This document shows positions 1 through 5,544 of a stretch of 6,619 nt of DNA, one piece after another. Position 1 is the stretch's first letter, and each line of letters opens with the position of its first letter. This DNA is from Flavobacteriales bacterium UBA4660 (lineage in GTDB: Bacteria > Bacteroidota > Bacteroidia > Flavobacteriales_D > Sanyastnellaceae). The position numbers and the translations under genes are program-made. The stretch is taken from positions 4,814-11,432 of the forward strand of contig DHLU01000011.1 of the NCBI GenBank assembly GCA_002405435.1, read 5' to 3'. The notes beneath the pieces are model-generated. The model was not told the origin of the DNA. It did no database searches and saw nothing but the letters and a program-made list of their open reading frames with translations.

Positions 1-171
1 GAAGAAGCGCGGGTCTATCAAACCATACGCGAAGCAGGTAAGGCACACGTTGATGAAATCAGCGAAAAAACTACCCTTGCCTCCGGCCATGTGGCGTCGC
101 TGTTGCTAGAGCTGGAGTTTAAGGGCATCGTGCACAGTTTGCCGGGAAAGGTCTACGCAGTAAAAGAATAA
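1..171 (+). CDS. dprA: DprA (DNA processing protein A), C-terminal winged-helix end, 5' partial
   Basis: Frame 1 is open from the first base and ends at TAA (169-171), giving 56 residues. The start and the Rossmann-like ssDNA- and RecA-binding core lie off the left edge. The fragment has the look of the small DprA winged-helix domain: a helix with VYQTI near residues 5-9, then VDEIS, then a recognition-helix-like stretch ending in LLLELEFKGIV, then the short hairpin LPGKVYAV just before the stop. In the family, DprA loads RecA on incoming single-stranded DNA in natural transformation, and the C-terminal winged helix is present in many but not all members. It is the only plus-strand gene and converges on the AsmA-like gene with a 33-bp gap. 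The fold call rests on a short fragment; another winged-helix protein is possible but less likely given the characteristic GKVYAV ending. Confidence 0.82.
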   Translation, partial: EEARVYQTIREAGKAHVDEISEKTTLASGHVASLLLELEFKGIVHSLPGKVYAVKE

Positions 172-175
172 TTGT

Positions 176-207
176 TGACCGAACCTGCAGCGATGATGCT
201 GCGGTCA
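176..207. terminator. Possible bidirectional terminator hairpin between convergent dprA and asmA-like genes
   Basis: TGACCG (176-181) pairs with CGGTCA (202-207), and inside it CAGC (188-191) pairs with GCTG (198-201) around the loop GATGAT. Bases 182-187 form a bulge on one side. It fills the 33-bp convergent gap, and its right arm includes the stop codon of the minus-strand gene. There is no clear T-tract on the plus-strand side and only a mild AT-rich run on the minus-strand side. A shared terminator is an inference from position and pairing. Confidence 0.35.
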
Positions 208-2862
208 GTCGTCCACTGAAATTTGCACGGGCGTGCTTTCTTCTGCGTTTTCCTGCAGCCACTTGGGTGTTTTTTTGCGCTGCGGCGCAGGGGTCTTCTC
301 CTCCTTTTTATCTGGCGGCCCCGTGGCCGGCCCCGTGGCCGTTGGTTTTTCGTCCCACTCCACCGAGGTAATGGTGCCGCTCACCTGCGACGGATCGCGG
401 TAGGGGGTAGCCAGGCTGTCTTTCCCAAACCATCCGAACTCCTCCTTCAGCAAGGCCTTGACGTTTTGTTTTTCTGTCTCCAGCGCATCCCTGCGGTGGG
501 CTTTTGAGGCGGTCTGGTCAAGCCCAAATTCCGGCTGGGCCGTTGTACCCCGCATGTACAGAAACATTTGTTTGCCCAGTCCGTCATCAGCTTCCGCAAT
601 AGCGCGCTCCTTCCTCACCAGCACGTCGCGCAGGTTAAAACCAATGGTGTAGTCGATGGCATTGTCGAAGCTGTGCTTGCCTTTTATGGTCACGTCCATG
701 GCGCTGCTTCGGATATCCATGGCGGGGATAAACACCTGGCGGTTTTTTATTTCTATAAGGTTTTCCAGGCTTGAAAAGCGAATGTTTTTCAGCTTGTCAG
801 CGAAGGCATCTTCGTTGACAAAAGGCGCGACCCATTTGTTGTTTTTCAGGTAAACCGCCACGGCCTGCAGCGATTCGAGGCCGATCAGTTGGCCATCCTG
901 TATGCGGATGTCGATGAGACTTTCCATGGCCTCGGTATTGATGCGGAGATCGGTACTTACGGGTGTGGTGAATTGCACCTGGGCATTGGCTGTCCCGCGC
1001 AAGTGGTTGCGTGTAATGGTGGTCTGTCCGAAGTTGTCAAATTCTTCGAAGAGGGAACTGATGTTAATCCGTTCCAGTGCTGAAAGGCTGTACAACCTGA
1101 AGCGGTCTGCTGCATCCTGCACCAGCGTTAGCCTGCTATTGACGCTGCCGCCGGCCGTCTGAAAACTGAGCGCACTCACATCGGCCCGGCCTGGTTGTAT
1201 GGAGGTGACGCAGTGGATAGCGGAGGCTTCGAATTTTCCAAAGGTGAATTTTTCGATGTGTGTATCGATTTCACAGGTGATGCCCTGCGGCAGCGACAAC
1301 CGGTAATCGTCGCGGTTGCTTCCCGAGTGCTGTTCCAGCAGCGTGGCCATGTCGATGTGCGGCGATTGCAGCACGGCCGCAATATGCAGCACCGCTTCTG
1401 GCGTAGTCAGGAAGGCGGTAAGGTTGCGGAGTTCGCCCGTTATTTCGATTTCATTTCCGTTGACCCTACCTTTCAGCTGCTCTACCGTGGCTGCACCTTC
1501 ATGCAGGGTAAACCGGCCGTTGACCTGATCAAACAACTTATTGGATCCCTTGAGCTGGGCGGCGCCTTCGCTCACGGTCACCGAGCCGTTTACCGCGTGC
1601 AGCCAATGGGTCTGTTCGTCGAGTGTGCCGCGTATGGCAGCGTCCACCTCCAGCTGACCCTGGCAGGTTTCCAGGGTATCCCAGCCGAGGAATGCACGCA
1701 AATCCGGCAGTGAAGCACCGGCCTTTAGGGACAGGTCTGCGCGCCACTTCGGGTGCTGGCTGATGTCGCCGCGAATGTCAAACCAGCCCGCTTCAAGTTG
1801 TCCGCGGCACTGTTCGACCGTTACCGTTGCCAGGCCGTCGGCAATCCGGCAGGTGCCGTTCGCCTCGAGGTCTTCTACGCCCACACCGGCGTCTTGCCGG
1901 CGCAAAGAGGCCCCATCAAGGCGAAAGGTAGCGTCGGCTACGGTGTGCTTTTTCGGGTTGCGGTTGGTCACGGTAAGTTCTACCGACATGGTTCCTGCCG
2001 GATTGTAGGGCTGCAGTGCGGTGCGCGCAGCTTCGGGCAACCTGGGAAGCAGGGTTTCAACGGACAGTCGCTCTCCGCGAGCCGCAAGGGTAAAGGAAGT
2101 CTTGTCGCCGTAAGCGAGGGTTGCGGTGGTGATCAGTTGCATCCCTTCGCTGCCGAGGGTGCACCGGCTGACCTCGAGTGTTTGCGCTGCCCCATTCACG
2201 CGGAGGTCACCGTTCAGCGCAAGCGGCGCTTCGGTCGCATAGGTGTTTTGGCCCTGAATGAGTTGTTCCATGCGCCCCTCGAGCGACAGGGAGAGCAGTA
2301 CGTCGTCACCGCTGAAATTGCCCGAGGCACGCGCGTCGCCGGCAAAGAGATCGATAAAGAACCTGCTTTGCTCATCTTCATAGACTACCTGGGCATCACT
2401 GAGCACGATGGTATTGAGGTCAAGGCTGAAGTGCGTGCTGTCTGTCCCGGGCGATGGCTTCCACACATTCCAGTTGGTGATGCCCTTGCGGTTTTTTTTC
2501 AGCGTTGCGCCGACCTCAGCGGCTGAGATCCGGTCGAGGGTGTAGTTTCCGCTGAAAAGTTTCCAAACGTGAAACGACAGGAAAACGTCGCCTGCGGTAA
2601 AGAGCGTATCGCCACGGCCAAAGGAGTCTTTGATCATAACGTCGCTGAGATGTACCGAAGCGTTGGGAAAGGTTTTCCAGAGTACCAGGTGGGCCTCACC
2701 TACGTGGGCATGTACACTTAGGCGGTCATTGATACGGCGGAGCGCATAATCCACCACCTCGTCTTCGTAATACCTCAGGATAATGAAACTGGTAGCCACC
2801 AGCAGCAGCAGCAATCCGCCGATGCCGAAGAGCATGTTGCGAAGGAGTTTTTTCCAATTCAT
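205..2862 (-). CDS. AsmA-like family protein, inner-membrane anchored, large periplasmic region
   Basis: This is an 885-aa protein. Residues 1-8 are basic (NWKKLLRN) and about 9-30 form one hydrophobic signal anchor, so nearly all of it should lie in the periplasm. The region just after (VDYALRRINDRLSV, then LVLWKTFPNASVHLSDV) matches the AsmA N-terminal pattern, with repeated beta-rich segments such as LSLSLEG and IRGDIS. The stretch before about residue 780, with IQDGQLIGLESLQ and an amphipathic beta pattern, resembles the AsmA C-terminal region. Residues about 785-885 are a charged, Pro/Lys-rich, probably disordered tail. AsmA-like proteins are thought to form beta-groove bridges that move lipids or affect outer-membrane assembly; the substrate here is unknown. 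The ATG at 2860-2862 is chosen because it sits directly before the anchor. The gene lies 80 bp after uppP and may be co-transcribed with it or have its own promoter. The family call is good; the exact role is not. Confidence 0.82.
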   Translation of the reverse strand: MNWKKLLRNMLFGIGGLLLLLVATSFIILRYYEDEVVDYALRRINDRLSVHAHVGEAHLVLWKTFPNASVHLSDVMIKDSFGRGDTLFTAGDVFLSFHVWKLFSGNYTLDRISAAEVGATLKKNRKGITNWNVWKPSPGTDSTHFSLDLNTIVLSDAQVVYEDEQSRFFIDLFAGDARASGNFSGDDVLLSLSLEGRMEQLIQGQNTYATEAPLALNGDLRVNGAAQTLEVSRCTLGSEGMQLITTATLAYGDKTSFTLAARGERLSVETLLPRLPEAARTALQPYNPAGTMSVELTVTNRNPKKHTVADATFRLDGASLRRQDAGVGVEDLEANGTCRIADGLATVTVEQCRGQLEAGWFDIRGDISQHPKWRADLSLKAGASLPDLRAFLGWDTLETCQGQLEVDAAIRGTLDEQTHWLHAVNGSVTVSEGAAQLKGSNKLFDQVNGRFTLHEGAATVEQLKGRVNGNEIEITGELRNLTAFLTTPEAVLHIAAVLQSPHIDMATLLEQHSGSNRDDYRLSLPQGITCEIDTHIEKFTFGKFEASAIHCVTSIQPGRADVSALSFQTAGGSVNSRLTLVQDAADRFRLYSLSALERINISSLFEEFDNFGQTTITRNHLRGTANAQVQFTTPVSTDLRINTEAMESLIDIRIQDGQLIGLESLQAVAVYLKNNKWVAPFVNEDAFADKLKNIRFSSLENLIEIKNRQVFIPAMDIRSSAMDVTIKGKHSFDNAIDYTIGFNLRDVLVRKERAIAEADDGLGKQMFLYMRGTTAQPEFGLDQTASKAHRRDALETEKQNVKALLKEEFGWFGKDSLATPYRDPSQVSGTITSVEWDEKPTATGPATGPPDKKEEKTPAPQRKKTPKWLQENAEESTPVQISVDD
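317..340. repeat. Two perfect tandem copies of a 12-bp unit inside the AsmA-like gene
   Basis: GGCCCCGTGGCC occurs at 317-328 and again at 329-340 with no spacer. The length keeps frame and encodes a duplicated four-residue unit, seen as ATGPATGP at about residues 841-849 of the AsmA-like protein, in its disordered tail. Gain or loss of one copy would change the tail by four residues without a frameshift. Confidence 0.9.
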
Positions 2863-2942
2863 TTCCGGTCTGTGAAGGTAGAACGGACGGGTGCCGGCAA
2901 AATTTCAGCCAACCTGTGTAAAACCGACAGCGGGTTGTTGAA

Positions 2943-3731
2943 TCAGACTACAGCCAGGTCGATCCCGGCCCGTAGCAAGATGAGCAGAAGGATACCCAGC
3001 CCCACCCGGTACCAGCCAAACAGCCTGAATCCGTGCCGGGTAAGGAAGCTGATGAAGAAGCGGATGGCGAGCAGTGCCACGACGAAAGCTACGGCATTGC
3101 CCACCAGCAGTTTCAACAGGTTTTCGCGGTGAAATACCTCCGGGGCTTCGGTGAGGCCGTCCCATAGTTTATACGCACCGGCAGCAAACAACGTGGGTAC
3201 GGCCAGAAAGAAGGAAAATTCAGCGGCCTGTTGCCGGGAGAGCGATTGGGTAAGTCCTCCAATAATGGTGGCTGCACTGCGCGACACGCCCGGGATCATG
3301 GCCAAGCACTGAAACAGCCCGATAACCAGCGCTTTGCGGTAGTTCATGGCTTCGCCGCCGTCATGGCGCACCCATTTATCGATACCCAGCAGCACAAAAC
3401 CACCCGCCAGCAGGCTCGCGGCTGCAATGGTTACGCTGCCCAGGGCCTGGTCAAGATAGTCGTCGGCCAAAAATCCCAGCACTGCGGCAGGCAGGAAGGC
3501 GACAAACAAGAAGAGATAAAACCGGAAGGTTTGAAAAAATTTCTTCCAGTACAGCACCACTACGCTGGCTATGGCCCCAAACTGAATGCTGATGATGAAG
3601 GTACGGGTAAAAGGGGTATCTTCCACACCCAACATATGCCGGGCAATAATCATGTGGCCTGTCGAAGAAACGGGAAGGAACTCGGTCAGGCCTTCCACGA
3701 TGGCCATGATGATTACCTCGATAAGGCTCAT
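2943..3731 (-). CDS. uppP: Undecaprenyl-diphosphatase UppP (BacA family)
   Basis: The 262-aa integral membrane protein removes one phosphate from undecaprenyl diphosphate, regenerating the carrier lipid for peptidoglycan and other surface polymers. Both family signatures are intact. EGLTEFLPVSSTGH (residues 13-26) carries E13, E17, S23 and H26, aligning with E. coli E17, E21, S27 and H30. PGVSRS (147-152) carries R151, aligning with R174. Several hydrophobic segments are seen (for example about 50-62, 71-90, 98-116, 207-229 and 243-256), and the length is close to the E. coli enzyme (273 aa). Its ATG overlaps the DUF3098 stop in an ATGA (3728-3731), indicating translational coupling, so this start is well supported. 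Overproduction of this family gives bacitracin resistance in other bacteria, but here it sits in a housekeeping context. It is followed on the same strand by the AsmA-like gene. Confidence 0.96.
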   Translation of the reverse strand: MSLIEVIIMAIVEGLTEFLPVSSTGHMIIARHMLGVEDTPFTRTFIISIQFGAIASVVVLYWKKFFQTFRFYLFLFVAFLPAAVLGFLADDYLDQALGSVTIAAASLLAGGFVLLGIDKWVRHDGGEAMNYRKALVIGLFQCLAMIPGVSRSAATIIGGLTQSLSRQQAAEFSFFLAVPTLFAAGAYKLWDGLTEAPEVFHRENLLKLLVGNAVAFVVALLAIRFFISFLTRHGFRLFGWYRVGLGILLLILLRAGIDLAVV

Positions 3732-3991
3732 GCCGCCTTTTTGCCTGTGTTTTTGTGGCTGCGGTCTTTATACATGATGGCGTAACCCACAATCACGTAT
3801 CCGGCCAGCACAACCAGGGGAGCTACGGTAATACGGCGTGGAGAAAAGATCTCGGGACTGAACTTGGTGGGGTCCTTACTTCCGCCTCCCGACATAAGCA
3901 GATAGCCCATTATGAGCACAGCAATTCCTGCGAGCAGCAACAGGTAATTTTTGCGGGTGAAAACAAACAGACTTTCTGTCTTGGTGTTCAT
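3728..3991 (-). CDS. DUF3098 family small membrane protein
   Basis: The protein has 87 residues. A short polar N-terminus (MNTKTESLFVFTRKN) leads into a first hydrophobic segment at about 16-33, then a soluble loop containing SPEIFSPRRIT, then a second hydrophobic segment at about 54-73 (VAPLVVLAGYVIVGYAIMY) and a basic tail ending KNTGKKAA. The loop plus second helix is the pattern I associate with DUF3098, a family of unknown function found mainly in Bacteroidota between ftsX and uppP. Both termini are predicted to be cytoplasmic, judging from the positive charges. It starts 37 bp after ftsX and its TGA overlaps the uppP ATG by 4 bp, so it is probably translated with uppP. The placement suggests a role connected with division or carrier-lipid recycling, but that is inference only. 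Confidence 0.88.
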   Translation of the reverse strand: MNTKTESLFVFTRKNYLLLLAGIAVLIMGYLLMSGGGSKDPTKFSPEIFSPRRITVAPLVVLAGYVIVGYAIMYKDRSHKNTGKKAA

Positions 3992-4028
3992 GGCACAAAC
4001 GTAAGCAATTTGGGGTTGTAATGCGCCG

Positions 4029-4889
4029 TTAATAAAGCTTATCCTGCTTCAGTACAATAAACCGGCGCACGGCAAACAGCGTGGAGAGCCACGATACCAG
4101 CAGGCCGGTAATGAGGATCCCGCCGATGACATAAAGGAAGAGGTAGCGCTCGCCCAACACCCCGGCCAGCAACCTGAGTTCTGACCTGAACAGATAAAAC
4201 ACAAGCGCGAGCAGCGTGATGGCCAGCAGCGAACCGGCCAGTCCGTACTTGAGACCGCGCCTCATAAAAGGTCGCTGTATGAACCCGTGGGTGGCCCCCA
4301 CCAGCTGCATGCTCTTGATGAGAAAACGCTGTGAGAATATGGCCAGGGTAATGGTATTGCTGATGAGTGCCAGCGCAATCACCAGGAGCAGGCCGGCAAA
4401 AATGCCCAGCACCAGTCCCCACCGGCGCACATTTTCATTGAGTTGCTGCAGGGCGCCTTTCTGGTAGATGACATCTTCAATACGTGGATTTTTTTTCAGG
4501 GTCTCTACATCCGCCTCCAGCTGTTTCAGCGGATAGGCCGGATCAACGTGTATATCGAGCGAGGCGGGTAACGGGTTGTAGCCCATAACATCCACAAAGT
4601 CCTGGCCGAGTTCTTTGGCAAACTGGTCGGCTGCCTGTTCCGGTGAGAGGTAGTCCACCGCGGCGCTGTAATCTTCCCCCTCCAGTTCTTTTTTGAGGTC
4701 GAGCACGTCGCGCTCGTTTACGTCGCGGTTGAGATAGACCTGCACGGTCAGTTGTCCGCGGTAGTGCCGGCTGAGGCTGTAGGCGGTGATAAACAGCATA
4801 AACATGGCACCCAGCAGGGTTTGCACCAGGGTGATGCCGGCAATGGTGCTGAAGGACGCCACGCGGGTGGTGCGGTATGTTTTCGCCAT
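4029..4889 (-). CDS. ftsX: Cell division protein FtsX (ABC-transporter-like permease)
   Basis: From the ATG at 4887-4889 this is a 286-aa protein. FtsX works with the ATPase FtsE at the division site and, in studied bacteria, controls peptidoglycan hydrolases through its extracellular loop. The layout fits: a short basic N-terminus (MAKTYRTTRV), TM1 at about 14-39, an extracytoplasmic domain at about 45-155 (starting LTVQVYLNRDV and containing YNPLPASLDIHV), then TM2 at about 158-182, TM3 at about 214-234 and TM4 at about 249-276. The family segment KSMQLVGATHGFIQRPF lies after TM2. The frame stays open 15 bp further to a TTG (4904), which would add MFFCT read through a T7 run; the ATG is preferred. 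No ftsE is next to it, which as I recall is usual in Bacteroidota. A terminator-like hairpin lies just before the start and the DUF3098 gene follows 37 bp downstream. Confidence 0.94.
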   Translation of the reverse strand: MAKTYRTTRVASFSTIAGITLVQTLLGAMFMLFITAYSLSRHYRGQLTVQVYLNRDVNERDVLDLKKELEGEDYSAAVDYLSPEQAADQFAKELGQDFVDVMGYNPLPASLDIHVDPAYPLKQLEADVETLKKNPRIEDVIYQKGALQQLNENVRRWGLVLGIFAGLLLVIALALISNTITLAIFSQRFLIKSMQLVGATHGFIQRPFMRRGLKYGLAGSLLAITLLALVFYLFRSELRLLAGVLGERYLFLYVIGGILITGLLVSWLSTLFAVRRFIVLKQDKLY

Positions 4890-4894
4890 GGTGC

Positions 4895-4930
4895 AAAAAA
4901 ACAACGGACCGCCGCTGAAACCCGGTGGCC
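4895..4930 (-). terminator. Terminator-like hairpin with T7 tract directly before ftsX
   Basis: Read on the minus strand, GGCCACCG (4930-4923) can pair with CGGCGGTC (4914-4907) around an 8-nt loop, giving eight positions with one A-C mismatch and one G-T wobble. After CGTTG comes a run of seven T (4901-4895). The tract ends 5 nt before the ftsX ATG. The shape is that of an intrinsic terminator for slyD, but the position leaves almost no room for an ftsX promoter, so a leaky terminator or an attenuator is possible. A shorter competing hairpin, GGCC-AAA-GGCC (4937-4927), uses part of the same left arm. Confidence 0.4.
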
Positions 4931-5030
4931 TTTGGCCGGCTTATTCAGAAGGCAGTGTTGAAGAAGGCAGCGTGTCAGCCTCAGGGGATGGGCACATGTC
5001 CGCAACCGCCTTAGCTGTGCACGTCCGGCA

Positions 5031-5483
5031 TCAGTCTACGGCTACCACCTGGCCTTCAAAGAAGAGGTCTTCGCCCGCCATGGGGTGGTTGAAGTCTATG
5101 ACGATGGAGTTGAGTTTTACCTCGCTGACTACGCCGTAGAGTACCTGGCCGTCGGGGGTATTCATCGGAATGACCTCGCCTTCACCGAAAAGTTCATCAT
5201 CCCACTCGCCGTCGTCGCCGACAAATTCGGTTTTCGGAAATTCGATGTAGTGGTCTTCGCTCTCCGCTCCGTAGGCTTCAGCGCAGGGGATAGCTACGCG
5301 GAAACTGTCACCGGCCGAAAGCCCGAGAAGGGCATTTTCAAATCCGGCAAGCATGGGGTCTTCACGAAAAGTAAACGCGAGGGGTTCACCTGGACTGGTT
5401 TGTTCGGCGATCTCGCCATCGGCACTTCCTGTGCGCAGCACGTAGTGTACCTGCACGCGGCTGCCTGTTTTGATTGGATTCAT
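5031..5483 (-). CDS. SlyD-like FKBP-type peptidyl-prolyl cis-trans isomerase
   Basis: The 150-aa protein resembles SlyD-type FKBPs, which catalyse prolyl isomerisation and act as chaperones through an inserted flap (IF) domain. The N-terminal FKBP half shows VQVHYVLRTG (10-19), the DG turn (22-23), PLAFTF (34-39) and GFENALLGLSAGD (47-59), leading to EAYG (69-72). The IF domain spans about 72-125 and includes LYGVVSEVK. The FKBP fold resumes with the SlyD signature DFNHPMAGEDLFF (130-142) and ends VVAVD. No signal peptide is seen, so it should be cytoplasmic. The His/Cys-rich metal-binding tail of E. coli SlyD is absent, although the frame after the TGA stop continues for 29 codons with three Cys. 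The ATG at 5481-5483 directly precedes the FKBP fold. It lies 61 bp after the MltD/LysM gene and 141 bp before ftsX. I give no gene symbol because several SlyD-like paralogues exist in this phylum. Confidence 0.92.
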   Translation of the reverse strand: MNPIKTGSRVQVHYVLRTGSADGEIAEQTSPGEPLAFTFREDPMLAGFENALLGLSAGDSFRVAIPCAEAYGAESEDHYIEFPKTEFVGDDGEWDDELFGEGEVIPMNTPDGQVLYGVVSEVKLNSIVIDFNHPMAGEDLFFEGQVVAVD

Positions 5484-5491
5484 GGAAATAA

Positions 5492-5527
5492 GAAAGGCGC
5501 AAAGAACCGATATTCCGTGCGCCTTTC
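5492..5527 (-). terminator. Perfect 10-bp stem-loop after the MltD/LysM gene, just before the slyD-like start
   Basis: GAAAGGCGCA (5492-5501) and TGCGCCTTTC (5518-5527) are perfect inverted repeats around a 16-nt loop. On the minus strand the stem starts 17 nt after the MltD/LysM stop codon and is followed by the T-rich TTATTTCC, then the slyD-like ATG at 5483. It is a good candidate terminator for the MltD/LysM transcript. Because only 8 nt separate the stem from the next ATG, it would also cover the usual ribosome-binding region if transcription continued. Confidence 0.6.
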
Positions 5528-5544
5528 CATGCTTTTTGGTGAAT

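Noticed and set aside
1753..2526. A 257-codon plus-strand open frame inside the AsmA-like gene
   Set aside because: It lies wholly antisense to a better-supported gene, has no recognisable domain, and such frames are common opposite GC-rich genes. The same applies to the plus-strand frame at 1195-1713.
2800..2812. Four CAG units (CTG on the coding strand) at the start of the AsmA-like gene
   Set aside because: It encodes consecutive leucines in the membrane anchor, where CTG runs are expected. No evidence of expansion.
2863..2942. Search for a promoter or terminator in the 80-bp uppP-asmA gap
   Set aside because: Only AAATTTTG, one mismatch from the TAnnTTTG pattern, and a weak AACC/GGTT pair followed by TT were seen. 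Neither is strong enough to call.
3231..3785. A 184-codon plus-strand open frame opposite uppP
   Set aside because: It is antisense to uppP, whose motifs are unmistakable. The predicted product looks like a shadow composition with no family resemblance.
3996..4003. TACGTTTG on the minus strand, matching the Bacteroidota -7 pattern TAnnTTTG
   Set aside because: No TTG-type -33 element lies at the expected distance, and the box is only 4 nt before the DUF3098 ATG, leaving no room for a usual leader. Probably chance.
4890..4904. A longer FtsX start at TTG (4904)
   Set aside because: It would add MFFCT through the T7 run. The ATG at 4887-4889 gives a normal short basic N-terminus before TM1, so the longer form was not used.
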